A DNA stretch of 57,948 bases from Clostridiisalibacter paucivorans DSM 22131. Its GTDB lineage: Bacteria > Bacillota > Clostridia > Tissierellales > Clostridiisalibacteraceae. Within the stretch, counting starts at the first letter, position 1, and each line of letters begins with the position of its first letter. This document shows, piece after piece, positions 9,177 through 17,400 of this stretch. The notes under the pieces are model-generated. The model ran no database searches and had not been told where the DNA came from. It saw nothing but the letters and a program-made list of their open reading frames with translations. The stretch covers positions 1-57,948 of the forward strand of contig NZ_JHVL01000019.1 of the NCBI RefSeq assembly GCF_000620125.1, given 5' to 3'. The position numbers and the translations under genes are program-made.

Positions 9177-9355
9177 CTTCCATATATTTCTTTCATTAAC
9201 CGCACAGCATCCTGATTAATTTGAGGTTTTGCTTCAGTTCCAGCAGAATAACTATCAAATATATCAGATGCGTAATATTTACCTAACGCTTCAGCAATTT
9301 GGCTGCGACATGAGTTGTGAACACAAATGAAAGCAACCTTTGGTCTATTATTCAT
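9155..9355 (-). pseudogene. arsC: arsenate reductase ArsC, 5' half only
   Basis: The thioredoxin-type (low-molecular-weight phosphatase fold) ArsC begins normally: VAFICVHNSCRSQIAEALGK holds the P-loop with the catalytic cysteine. ATG at 9355 has a GAGGTG site. After RLMKEIYG, at about residue 58, the frame runs into the serine-recombinase sequence out of frame and stops at TGA (9155-9157). The normal family length is about 130-140 residues, and the two further redox cysteines near residues 80-90 are missing. It is the last gene of the ars operon, so the operon as it stands should lack this arsenate reductase. Confidence 0.85.
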
Positions 9356-9418
9356 AATCACTTTTCACCTCTTCTCATTTTTTTGTCTAAAATTGTTTAT
9401 ACTACTTAAGATAAGACA

Positions 9419-9691
9419 TTAGCAACAACCTGATGCTGTCTCATCTTGAATCGCTAGTTCTCCATTCTCCACTGTTATTGTTACAGTTTCGGCCCGTTCC
9501 TTTACTTCATCTTCCATTAGTACTGAAATACCATTGATAGAAGTAGGTTCATCGCCAGCCTCTAGTTTTGCCAAGTTTAATACAAGAGAAGTTCCGCAAC
9601 ATGATTTTTGCATCATAGCTTTTAAGCAGTCACAATCATTTGAAGCGAATACCTCTTCAAGCATTTTTTTTGCTTCGTCTGTAATTTTCAT
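9419..9691 (-). CDS. HesB/IscA-like cysteine-rich protein of the ars operon
   Basis: A 90-residue protein beginning MKITDEAKKMLEEVF, the usual opening of HesB-like proteins. It has CDCLK, KSCCG and a C-terminal GCC, so six cysteines suited to thiolate metal or Fe-S binding. The family is often found in clostridial ars operons, sometimes as a selenoprotein; no in-frame UGA is seen here. The start at 9691 is preferred to 9706 because GGAGG lies 8 bases before it. It follows arsA by 58 bases. A role in arsenite handling or Fe-S protection is inference. Confidence 0.7.
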   Translation of the reverse strand: MKITDEAKKMLEEVFASNDCDCLKAMMQKSCCGTSLVLNLAKLEAGDEPTSINGISVLMEDEVKERAETVTITVENGELAIQDETASGCC

Positions 9692-9749
9692 TTTCATTAC
9701 CTCCAATATTTTTATTATTCATTTTTTCAAACACTTAAAACCCTTATTC

Positions 9750-11495
9750 TTAGTCTAACAAAGCTTTTAAGCTTTCACCTTTTATTTCATCAGGATTCCA
9801 AGGGATTACGGCAAAGTTTCCATTTGCATGTGCGTCAACCTTGTTCATCCATTCAATCTCATTGCTTGCCTTTGCTGAAAGCATCTGATTTGTTGTTCCT
9901 GTCTGGTATAGTGATGAGTTAATGATCCACCATTTATTATTAATTCCAGCACGTCTCAAGTCTTCTTCTAATCGCATTGCTTCGTAAACCGGTGTAGCTT
10001 CTGGCAGAGTTACAATAATAACTTCTGTCTCATCAGCATTATGAAGTCTAGGCAACAGTTTTTTTGCGGACTCCGGGATGTCCCCCTTTGAACGTTCGAT
10101 TTCCTGATTGTAGCTTTGGGTGGATTCCAGCAACAGAAGTGTATGTCCTGTAGGAGCTGTATCAATGACTACCACCTCGTTTTCAGCTTTTTCTACTATT
10201 TCAGCAAACGCTCTAAATACCGCAATTTCCTGTGTACAAGGTGATCTTAAATCCTCTTCAACATAAGCTAAATCATCATCAGACATGGTTTCTCTAGCCT
10301 TGGAAAGTACTTCTTCTTGATACTTTTTAAGCTCAGCTTGCTCATCAATATGGCTCATGCTGATGCCCTCGGTTTCGGCAATGACATATTTTAGATGGGC
10401 AGCAGGGTCAGTTGTAGTCAAATGGACTTTTTTACCTTTCTCAGATAGTCCTAAAGCAATGGCAGCAGCGATTGTTGTTTTTCCTACACCGCCTTTACCC
10501 ATCGCAAAAATAACTTTCTTATTACTGTTGTGAAGATCCTCAATAACGTCCTTAAGTCCAGGGATTGAATGTGCCTTGATTATTTCATCACTTACTGTTA
10601 AGTTATCTTTAATTAACAATGACCTTATATTTTCAACTCCTGTAACATTATATCCTCTTAACGGCACCAAATAGGTATCTATTGGTTTCAATTTTTCTGG
10701 CATATCAGAAAGGGCCTTTTGCTGCTTCTGAAATAAACTTTCTGATATTTTGTCATCATGAGATGTCATAACACCATTTATAATCAACATTTGATTTTTT
10801 ACACCAATATCTGCAAGCTCAACTGATGCTCTTTCCGCTTCTGTTAATGGTGCTGTTTCTGGACGTGAAACCAACACGAGAGTTGTTAGTGCTCCATCAG
10901 CCAAGGTTGCAACAGCCTTTTTATAAACCTCTTTCTGGCTTTCAAGCCCTGAAAGCTGGCCTAAACAGGATGCACCGTGGGTGTTCTCACTAATAAAATT
11001 GTCCCATGCAGAAGGAAGTTGTAACATTCTAAGCGTATGTCCCGTAGGTGCCGTATCAAAAATGATGTTATCATATTTTGTTTGAATCTCCTCATCAGTG
11101 ATGAATTTGGAAAACTCATTAAACGCTGCAATTTCAACAGTGCAGGAACCTGAAAGTTGTTCCTCCATATTATTTAGTACAGCATCTGGAAGCTTGCCTC
11201 TATATGGCCCTATTACAGTCTCTCTGTATTCTGTTGCTGCCTGAACCGGATCAAGATTTGCAACAACAAGGTTTGGTACCTCTTTAATTGAAACACCTTT
11301 GTTATTAAGTTCAGTATTAAAAACATCTTGTAAATTAGATGCTGGATCAGTACTTATTAAAAGTACCTTCTTGCCACTATCAGCAAGAGTAACGGCTGTA
11401 GCACAAGCAGTGGAAGTCTTTCCGACTCCACCTTTCCCTGTATAAAACATATATTTTGTCAAATTGATATTTTGCGGATTAAAATCTTTAGTCAT
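9750..11495 (-). CDS. arsA: arsenite efflux ATPase ArsA
   Basis: A 581-residue double ATPase. Both halves have the deviant Walker A motif GKGGVGKT (about 20-27 and 333-340) and the signature DTAPTGHT in each half. The As(III)-site cysteines are present near 118, 177 and 420 (GSCTVE, GASCLG, SPCTQE), matching positions 113, 172 and 422 of the classical enzyme. It energises arsenite extrusion through the membrane carrier encoded by the acr3 gene and receives arsenite from ArsD. The order arsR-acr3-arsD-arsA fits a single operon, with 43 bases between arsD and arsA. Confidence 0.93.
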   Translation of the reverse strand: MTKDFNPQNINLTKYMFYTGKGGVGKTSTACATAVTLADSGKKVLLISTDPASNLQDVFNTELNNKGVSIKEVPNLVVANLDPVQAATEYRETVIGPYRGKLPDAVLNNMEEQLSGSCTVEIAAFNEFSKFITDEEIQTKYDNIIFDTAPTGHTLRMLQLPSAWDNFISENTHGASCLGQLSGLESQKEVYKKAVATLADGALTTLVLVSRPETAPLTEAERASVELADIGVKNQMLIINGVMTSHDDKISESLFQKQQKALSDMPEKLKPIDTYLVPLRGYNVTGVENIRSLLIKDNLTVSDEIIKAHSIPGLKDVIEDLHNSNKKVIFAMGKGGVGKTTIAAAIALGLSEKGKKVHLTTTDPAAHLKYVIAETEGISMSHIDEQAELKKYQEEVLSKARETMSDDDLAYVEEDLRSPCTQEIAVFRAFAEIVEKAENEVVVIDTAPTGHTLLLLESTQSYNQEIERSKGDIPESAKKLLPRLHNADETEVIIVTLPEATPVYEAMRLEEDLRRAGINNKWWIINSSLYQTGTTNQMLSAKASNEIEWMNKVDAHANGNFAVIPWNPDEIKGESLKALLD

Positions 11496-11538
11496 TAAAT
11501 TCTGCCTCCTATAAAAATTATTTGCTTGTTACCCATTT

Positions 11539-11880
11539 TTATTTGTCTGTCGTTGGCTCTTCATCAAAGGAATCAACAGAAATATTAAGAAAATCTGCAA
11601 TTTCCTGATTCGTTGGATACCTACCAACAATTGCCACTTCTTCATCTACAAGAGTGAACGGCAATTCATCGACACCTTTTTCATTAATCATTTTGTTGAC
11701 TGTTTTGTTGGTCATAAACTTCATCGGTGAGTTCGTTAAATTGTGTCGCTCAATTTCTATGCCTTTCTTCTTTAAGTTGTTCGATACAGTCGAAATTCTT
11801 AATAGCTCAGGGTCAACGCTAACTCCGCAGAGGCCAGTCGGGCAACACATGGCAGGTTCATATATTGTTATCTTTTTCAT
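11539..11880 (-). CDS. arsD: arsenite metallochaperone ArsD
   Basis: A 113-residue thioredoxin-fold protein that passes As(III) to ArsA and weakly represses ars transcription in some systems. From the ATG at 11880 (AGGAG 9 bases upstream) the conserved metallochaperone cysteines fall exactly at 12, 13 and 18 (PAMCCPTGLCGV). The C-terminal cysteine pairs of the long R773-type protein are absent, as in many Firmicutes ArsD. It starts one base before the acr3 stop region and is coupled to acr3. Confidence 0.92.
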   Translation of the reverse strand: MKKITIYEPAMCCPTGLCGVSVDPELLRISTVSNNLKKKGIEIERHNLTNSPMKFMTNKTVNKMINEKGVDELPFTLVDEEVAIVGRYPTNQEIADFLNISVDSFDEEPTTDK

Positions 11881-11881
11881 A

Positions 11882-12976
11882 TTAAACATCTCCTTCTGTT
11901 ATTATTTTATTTTTTATTGTTTCAGCCGATGGCTGTGGAAACCAATGTCTTGTATTATTAGCAATTTTAACAAGGGTTAGCATAACTGGCACTTCAACTA
12001 GGACTCCAACTATTGTTGCCAATGCAACTGGAGAAGTCGGGCCAAATAATGCTATGGCAACCGCAACTGAAAGTTCAAAGAAATTTGATGCTCCAATCAT
12101 TCCTGCAGGAGCTGCTACATTATGTTGCAGTTTCAATGCTCTTGATGCCAAGTAAGCTATAAAGAAAATTAAGAACGTCTGAATCGTTAGTGGAATTGCA
12201 ATCAATAAGATGTGCAATGGATTTTCAAGTATTACATCTCCTTGGAAAGAAAATATTATAATCAGTGTTAAAAGCAATCCGGCAACTGTAATATTATTAA
12301 ACTTAGGGATGAAAGATTTAGTAAAATATTCCTCTCCTTTATTTTTAATAACTGAGATACGCGTCAAGACGCCTGCAACAAGAGGTATTACCACAAATAA
12401 CACAACGGATAAAATAAGGGTATCCCATGGCACTTTAACACCGCTAACACCTAATAAAAATGCCACAATCGGTGTAAATGCAATTAGTATGATTAAATCG
12501 TTTGTAGCAACCTGAACGACTGTATATGCTGGATTACCTTTTGTCAGATGACTCCATACAAATACCATCGCAGTACATGGTGCCGCGCCTAGCAAAACAG
12601 CACCTGCTAAATAATCTTTGGCCAAATCTGCAGGAATAATCGCTTTAAATACAACGAAAAAGAAGAACGACGCTATTCCAAACATGGTAAACGGCTTAAT
12701 AAGCCAGTTTACTACCCACGTTACATACAGTCCCTTTGGATCTTTCCCGACGTTTTTAACGCTTTTAAAATCAACCTTCATCATCATTGGATAAATCATA
12801 ATCCAAATAAGGATCGCAATAGGTATTGATACGTTTGCATATTCAAACTGCCCTAGAAATTCTGGTATTGCCGGTGTAAATTTTCCTATCAATATCCCCA
12901 CTACCATACATAGTACTACCCATAATGTTAGGTACTTTTCAAAAAAACCTATCCCTGTTGCTTTTTTATCGCTCAT
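11882..12976 (-). CDS. acr3: arsenite efflux carrier of the ACR3 family
   Basis: A 364-residue carrier with ten hydrophobic segments. The conserved GAAPCTAMVFVWS segment carries the cysteine essential in this family, and PAGMIGASNFFELSVAVAI is another ACR3 hallmark. It moves As(OH)3 out of the cell, alone or driven by ArsA. It is often labelled ArsB, but the sequence belongs to ACR3 and not to the 12-segment ArsB. ATG at 12976 is preferred (AAGGAG 8 bases upstream). It follows arsR by about 70 bases. Confidence 0.9.
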   Translation of the reverse strand: MSDKKATGIGFFEKYLTLWVVLCMVVGILIGKFTPAIPEFLGQFEYANVSIPIAILIWIMIYPMMMKVDFKSVKNVGKDPKGLYVTWVVNWLIKPFTMFGIASFFFFVVFKAIIPADLAKDYLAGAVLLGAAPCTAMVFVWSHLTKGNPAYTVVQVATNDLIILIAFTPIVAFLLGVSGVKVPWDTLILSVVLFVVIPLVAGVLTRISVIKNKGEEYFTKSFIPKFNNITVAGLLLTLIIIFSFQGDVILENPLHILLIAIPLTIQTFLIFFIAYLASRALKLQHNVAAPAGMIGASNFFELSVAVAIALFGPTSPVALATIVGVLVEVPVMLTLVKIANNTRHWFPQPSAETIKNKIITEGDV

Positions 12977-13045
12977 AATAATCACTCCTTAAATTCCTTG
13001 TCCAGGATATATTTTATAGTTCTTATTCAAATCTTCATATAAATC

Positions 13046-13387
13046 TCATAATACTGAAATATTACATATGTTTTCTGATTTACACTTTTGCATTCTCGCA
13101 TAATCTTCCTGAAAGCTTGGTAACTCTTTTAATTTCTTTTCAAGATACAACCATAGCTGCTGATGTTCCTGAATAAACTCTTTATTTATTTTATAAAATG
13201 CCCATTGCGCCTGCTTGTAGCTATCCAATAAACCGGAATTTTTTAGCGCAGATAAATGACGTGATATGTTCGATTGTTTTAATCCAAGACAATTTTCAAG
13301 TTCACATACGCACATATCGTTCTCTAATAGAATCGACAAGATACGAAGCCTACTTTCTTCTGCTAAAGCCTTAAATATTTCTACCAT
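13046..13387 (-). CDS. arsR: arsenite-responsive repressor ArsR
   Basis: A 113-residue winged-helix protein. The As(III) site CVCEL lies in helix 3 (ENDMCVCELENCLG) and the recognition helix is LKQSNISRHLSALKNSGLL. Additional cysteines occur in the tail (KCKSENICN). The start ATG at 13387 has GGAGG 8 bases upstream. As first gene of the ars operon it should bind the two inverted repeats just upstream and control acr3, arsD, arsA and the genes after them. Confidence 0.9.
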   Translation of the reverse strand: MVEIFKALAEESRLRILSILLENDMCVCELENCLGLKQSNISRHLSALKNSGLLDSYKQAQWAFYKINKEFIQEHQQLWLYLEKKLKELPSFQEDYARMQKCKSENICNISVL

Positions 13388-13404
13388 AGTTTTCACCTCC
13401 TGTT

Positions 13405-13482
13405 TATTATTATATGCTCATTTACTCATATGCGTACTAAAAAATATAGAACTAAATCTGTATATGAGCCTTTACTCATATA
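13405..13482 (-). promoter_or_regulatory. ars operator pair and promoter region
   Basis: A perfect inverted repeat TATATGAG-N6-CTCATATA lies at 13461-13482. A second, imperfect version of the same motif (CATATGAGTAAATGAGCATA on the minus strand) lies at 13411-13432, with TATAAT overlapping its end, about 20 bases before the arsR ribosome site. Two such sites bracketing a promoter are what an autoregulated ArsR would use. No clear -35 hexamer is seen. Confidence 0.6.
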
Positions 13483-13532
13483 CAATAACACACAAAAGAC
13501 TGTCCCGTCAATAGCCTTTTGTGTGTTATTGT
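13482..13532. terminator. long perfect hairpin between the thiol-protein gene and arsR
   Basis: ACAATAACACACAAAAG (13482-13498) and its exact complement (13516-13532) form a 17-bp stem around a 17-base loop. It sits 15 bases after the stop of the C_GCAxxG_C_C gene and touches the outer ars operator. It may end the upstream transcript, although the T run is poor. Confidence 0.5.
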
Positions 13533-13546
13533 ATTTAAAATTTTTA

Positions 13547-13996
13547 TTACTTATCCAACTCTCTAACAATTATTCTAGCCGTCTCCTCTGCAACCTCTCC
13601 GGTAAATGAAATACATTGATCCATATGTTCAGGGGAACCAAGCTCCATATTTTTAGTTAATATTCTGCAACATAAAGTTTTATGACGTGTTCTAAAAAGA
13701 TCATGAAGCTCATTTGCAAGAGCCATCGTTTTATTAACCTTTTCATCCTTAGCCTCAGTCCTGCCAAATATAAGTCCAATAGCCATGATTCCTCCAGTAA
13801 CCGCACCGCAGGTACACCCCGATCCTCCCATTCCTACTGGGAATCCAGATGCTGCTGCAATGATATCGTCAGATACAGGTAACTGAAACTCATCTCTTAT
13901 GGTTTTAACAATGGCTTCAGAACAATAGAAGTCTCCATCACGATAATAACCTTCTGCTATCTTTCGAACTCTATTAAAATCAACTTCCTTATTCAT
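13547..13996 (-). CDS. C_GCAxxG_C_C family redox-type protein
   Basis: A 149-residue protein with the family pattern in order: YCSEAIVK, GGSGCTCGAVTGG, then KTLCCRIL and DQCISF. The family is annotated as putatively redox-active and often sits next to metal or electron-transfer genes in anaerobes; no reaction is established. Here it is the last gene of a unit with the permease and a small cysteine-tailed protein. GGAGGG precedes the ATG. Confidence 0.75.
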   Translation of the reverse strand: MNKEVDFNRVRKIAEGYYRDGDFYCSEAIVKTIRDEFQLPVSDDIIAAASGFPVGMGGSGCTCGAVTGGIMAIGLIFGRTEAKDEKVNKTMALANELHDLFRTRHKTLCCRILTKNMELGSPEHMDQCISFTGEVAEETARIIVRELDK

Positions 13997-14057
13997 TTAA
14001 TCCCTCCAATTTTGTTTATTATCGTACTAAAAACATTCAAGTGCCTGTTATCGTTGT

Positions 14058-14222
14058 TTAACCGCAACATGAGTTGTTATCTTTCTTTGATCCTTCATTT
14101 TCCTTAATCTTTTCATCCATATCTTCTGCAACCTCCTCCAGCTCGATATCACAGCATCCACCTTTTTCTTTCTTGGTAAACAAACCTCCGAGTATGCCCT
14201 TCTTTTTTTCTTCATTTTTCAT
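14058..14222 (-). CDS. 54-aa charged protein with terminal Cys-Cys-Gly
   Basis: A short gene with an AAAGGAG site before ATG at 14222. The product opens MKNEEKKKGILGGLFTKKEK, continues GGCCDIELEEVAEDMDEKI and ends NNSCCG. It is Lys/Glu-rich with two CC pairs and resembles the small cysteine-tailed proteins sometimes encoded beside DUF318/ArsP-type permeases. It lies 40 bases after the permease gene. A soluble metal(loid)-binding partner is the obvious guess; no function is known to me. Confidence 0.7.
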   Translation of the reverse strand: MKNEEKKKGILGGLFTKKEKGGCCDIELEEVAEDMDEKIKENEGSKKDNNSCCG

Positions 14223-14262
14223 TTTAACATTCTCCTTTCAAATTTTTGTCTTTCTATCTTTA

Positions 14263-15153
14263 TTAAATTAAATTAAAAATAAATCCACCAACTACTGCAG
14301 TCAAGAAGATAACGGAAACAACCGCACCAACCAGTTTTTTCTTAAAGATTCCTGCAAGCATGCTCATTTCAGGTATAGCCATCCCTGCTCCACCAATAAT
14401 CAATGCTATTACAGCACCTGTACTCATTCCTTTTTGCATCAATGCCAACCCAATTGGTATAGCTGACTCAGCACGAATATATAATGGAACACCTATAATA
14501 GCTGCTATTGGAATGGCTAGTGGATTATCTGGTCCGGCTATTCTTAGTACAAACTCTTCTGGAAGATAACCGTATATAGCAGCACCGACTCCGACACCAA
14601 TTAGCAAGTATATTAAGACGCCTCTAAAATCATCCCAAGCCTTCATAAATGAGACTTTTACCTTTTTTGAGAAAACGCTGGGTATTTCTTCTTTTTCATC
14701 ATGATTCCCTGACTTTAATCTTACATTTTTAACAAGATTGGCTCCTCCAGTCTTCTCCAGTAGAACCCCAAATATAACAGCTCCGATAAATGTCACTAAA
14801 AAATAAATCACTGTAATTTTTATTCCCATCAGTGCAGCCATCATTGCTATAATGATAGGATTTAATAGTGGTGATGCAATTACAAATGACATTACAACGC
14901 CGAATTGGATTCCAATCTTTAGGAATCCAAGTGTCATAGGAATAGTTGAACAAGCACAAAAGGGAGTCAGTGAGCCAAATATGGCCCCAACAATATTACC
15001 TAAAACACCTTTCCCTGCCATCCATTTTTTTATTTTTTCATCTGGTAGGTACATTAGAACTAAAGCAACAATTGTGCTTATTCCTAAAAACAACACGGTT
15101 AATTCAAATGTGATAAATAGAAAATACTTGATTGTTTCAATTAATGTGTTCAA
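14263..15153 (-). CDS. ArsP-like (DUF318) permease
   Basis: A 296-residue membrane protein with about eight segments. The signature GSLTPFCACSTIPMTLGFLK in segment 2 carries the paired cysteines typical of this family, and SPLLNP follows. The second half repeats the pattern (GVPLYIRAESAIPIGLAL). Characterised ArsP members export trivalent organoarsenicals, but many DUF318 permeases have unknown substrates. The site next to the ars operon and under a MarR regulator supports a metalloid or thiol-stress role. It starts 15 bases after marR. Confidence 0.75.
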   Translation of the reverse strand: MNTLIETIKYFLFITFELTVLFLGISTIVALVLMYLPDEKIKKWMAGKGVLGNIVGAIFGSLTPFCACSTIPMTLGFLKIGIQFGVVMSFVIASPLLNPIIIAMMAALMGIKITVIYFLVTFIGAVIFGVLLEKTGGANLVKNVRLKSGNHDEKEEIPSVFSKKVKVSFMKAWDDFRGVLIYLLIGVGVGAAIYGYLPEEFVLRIAGPDNPLAIPIAAIIGVPLYIRAESAIPIGLALMQKGMSTGAVIALIIGGAGMAIPEMSMLAGIFKKKLVGAVVSVIFLTAVVGGFIFNLI

Positions 15154-15167
15154 TACTTTTCCCTCCC

Positions 15168-15614
15168 TTAATTAGATTTTATGAAGCCTTTATCTCGTAT
15201 AGCTTTATAAAGCAGTTCCAGCGTTTTCTTGATATTTTGTAATGATGCTTCGTCTATCTCTCCTAATATCTCCTGTAGATATTCACTGTAACGGTTGGAT
15301 ATTTTGTGTATCGCATTATTTCCTTTTTCTGTCGGTAAAACACAGCATACCCTACCATCAGATGAAGATTGATGTCTAGATACGTAAAGTTTTTTCTCAA
15401 GTCGATCTACAATTTTACTAATCCCACTTTTAGTGATATTAAGTGAAACGCCTAACTCCTGTATTGTTATATTTTTTGCGTCATGTGACTTCTTTAATGC
15501 CATATACTCAACTAAAGATAAGTCTTCACAGCATTCGCCATCAAATCCCTGGTTCCCAAAGTACCATGATAAGTCTTGTAATAAATCGTGAATATCTGGA
15601 ATGTCTTTATTCAT
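15168..15614 (-). CDS. MarR-family transcriptional regulator
   Basis: A 148-residue winged-helix protein. TIQELGVSLNITKSGISKIVDRLEKKLYV is split between helix 2, the recognition helix and the wing, followed by QSSSDGRVCCVLPTEKG, which in place of the usual sequence holds a CC pair near the wing. A pair of cysteines also lies near the N-terminus (GECCEDLS). These four cysteines suggest a thiol or metalloid sensor. ATG at 15614 has GGGAGG 6 bases upstream; the longer TTG start overlaps an operator and is rejected. It probably controls itself and the permease unit. Confidence 0.82.
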   Translation of the reverse strand: MNKDIPDIHDLLQDLSWYFGNQGFDGECCEDLSLVEYMALKKSHDAKNITIQELGVSLNITKSGISKIVDRLEKKLYVSRHQSSSDGRVCCVLPTEKGNNAIHKISNRYSEYLQEILGEIDEASLQNIKKTLELLYKAIRDKGFIKSN

Positions 15615-15634
15615 TATAGTCCTCCCAACTCTTT

Positions 15635-15687
15635 TAGTTTCCATTGTCAACTATTATTTTAATGTATTTAGTTTCCGCTGTCAACTA
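15635..15687 (-). promoter_or_regulatory. marR promoter with two direct-repeat operators
   Basis: TTGACA (15679-15684) and TAAAAT (15656-15661) have a 17-base spacer. The motif TAGTT-N9-AACTA occurs at 15635-15653 and again at 15669-15687, 34 bases apart. One covers the -35 and one lies at the transcript start, the expected layout for autorepression. Confidence 0.7.
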
Positions 15688-15703
15688 TTTATTTATAAAC
15701 GAT

Positions 15704-15741
15704 TAAAAAAAGCTGACTCAGATCATTTATCCAAGCCAGCT
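15704..15741 (-). terminator. terminator after the recombinase operon
   Basis: AGCTGACT (15711-15718) pairs with AGCCAGCT (15734-15741), with an inner GAT/ATC, and in minus direction the stem is followed by TTTTTT. It ends the recombinase transcript near the left end of the prophage. Confidence 0.6.
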
Positions 15742-15836
15742 AATTCTTTATTGTAAAACATTACACTTCATCTCCGTTGCATCCATAAAGCGGATTTGAT
15801 GTATTACTAGAGTCATGGGCTATTGGAGTCCATTTA

Positions 15837-17399
15837 TCATACTTTAATTTCAATACCTGATTTAAAGCATATTACAAATTGGTCATCATACACCGTAACA
15901 TTTTGGATGATCTTCCTTACAAGGGTATCATCATATAGTAAGGTCCGATATTTATTGGTGCGGATAAATTCTATCAGTTCGTTGATTCGCTCATTCTCAC
16001 CACTTAAGGATGCATCTTCCACAAGAAGGGTCTGACGCTTTTCACGTAACTCTTCAATCTCATCTGCAAGGGATTCAAAATCTTTTCCCTTATTAGCAAG
16101 GCTGATTAGTTCTTTCTGCTTTTCTTCTAGCAAGGTATTAATCTCTGAAATCTTATATTCCGTGGTATCACCGATTATCGCATGTATATTCTCTTCCAGT
16201 ATTCTTATCATGTTGTCCCCACCGGCAAGCAATCTGTTAATGGCAGTCATTACTGCATCATATAATTCAGCTTCTTTTACCGTTCGGTTCTTACACACCT
16301 CAGGGCCTTGCTCAATTCTTGTAACACACCTCCAGACAAACTCTTTTCTGCCCCGAATATTCCAATAGACACGCCTGTAAATGTCACCGCAATCCCCGCA
16401 GAAGGTTATGGTGCTTAGGGCATATTTGCTGCTATAAAGTCTTTTGTTTTTATCAGCTCCTGTGTAGATATTATTCCTTCGATGAAGTTCTTCTTGTGCC
16501 TGTAAATAAATCTCTTTTGAAATAATCCCTTCATGGCTATTCTCAACATAATACTGAGGCGCATGGCCTTCATTTTTGACGCGTTCTTTCGTGAGAAAGT
16601 CTACAGTAACAGTCTTTTGTAAAAGAGCATCACCCATGTATTTTTCATTTTTAAGAATCTTCTTTATTGTCTCCGGTCGCCACCTGGGTTTTCCTGCTCC
16701 TGTTAAAATCCCATCCCTCTCTAGATTTCTGCCAATACCAGCTAGGCTTTCGCCTTCAAGGTATTCCTTATATATACGTTTTATTATTTTAGCTTCTTTG
16801 GGCTCAATGATTAGGTTGCCTTCTTCATCTTTTGTGTATCCCATAAAGCGCTTGTGATTGACTTGAACTTTTCCCTGCTGATACCTATATTGAAGGCCCA
16901 GCTTAACGTTCTGTGAAAGGCTCTGGCTTTCTTGCTGTGCTAAAGATGCCATAATTGTTATTAGTACCTCTCCCTTAGCATCCATTGTATTAATATTTTC
17001 CTTTTCAAAATATACGGATATGTTTTTCTCCTTAAGCTGCCTAATGTATTTTAAGCAGTCCAGAGTATTACGGGCAAATCGGCTGATAGACTTCGTAATG
17101 ACCAGGTCTATATTACCTTCCATGCATTCTTCAATCATGCGGTTAAATTCTTCCCGCCTTTTTGTATTCGTTCCTGAAATACCATCATCTGCAAAGATGC
17201 CTGCAAATTCCCATTCATCATTTTTCTTTATAAATTCTGTATAGTGCGCTACCTGCACCTCATAGCTTGAGTTCTGTTCTTCTGTTTCTGTAGAAACGCG
17301 GCAGTAGGCAGCAACACGCAGTTTTTTAATTTTTTCTTTTGCGGCTGAACTTCCAACTCTTTTGCGGGCTGGAATTATAGTTATATTTTTTTCTGCCAT
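15837..17399 (-). CDS. large serine recombinase (third gene of the integration set)
   Basis: A 520-residue site-specific recombinase. The resolvase fold has AAYCRVST (catalytic serine), then DDGISGTNTKRREEFNRM and TKSISRFARNTLDCL. The recombinase domain follows, then the zinc ribbon (CGDCGDIYRR with WRCV) and the C-terminal coiled coil. It should cut and rejoin attachment sites during prophage entry or exit. ATG at 17399 is preferred because the earlier GTG lies inside the ribosome site; it starts one base after the stop of the preceding gene. Confidence 0.9.
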   Translation of the reverse strand: MAEKNITIIPARKRVGSSAAKEKIKKLRVAAYCRVSTETEEQNSSYEVQVAHYTEFIKKNDEWEFAGIFADDGISGTNTKRREEFNRMIEECMEGNIDLVITKSISRFARNTLDCLKYIRQLKEKNISVYFEKENINTMDAKGEVLITIMASLAQQESQSLSQNVKLGLQYRYQQGKVQVNHKRFMGYTKDEEGNLIIEPKEAKIIKRIYKEYLEGESLAGIGRNLERDGILTGAGKPRWRPETIKKILKNEKYMGDALLQKTVTVDFLTKERVKNEGHAPQYYVENSHEGIISKEIYLQAQEELHRRNNIYTGADKNKRLYSSKYALSTITFCGDCGDIYRRVYWNIRGRKEFVWRCVTRIEQGPEVCKNRTVKEAELYDAVMTAINRLLAGGDNMIRILEENIHAIIGDTTEYKISEINTLLEEKQKELISLANKGKDFESLADEIEELREKRQTLLVEDASLSGENERINELIEFIRTNKYRTLLYDDTLVRKIIQNVTVYDDQFVICFKSGIEIKV

Positions 17400-17400
17400 C

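Noticed and set aside
12210..12515. 101-codon plus-strand frame inside acr3
   Set aside because: Mirror of a hydrophobic membrane gene; no start signal.
9419..15614. Composite transposon around the ars genes
   Set aside because: The flanking recombinase genes are directly oriented, one is dead, and no inverted ends or target duplications are visible.
15703..15836. Prophage att core by direct comparison with 50940-51030
   Set aside because: Only very short chance matches such as TCCGTTG were found; not enough for an attachment-site call.
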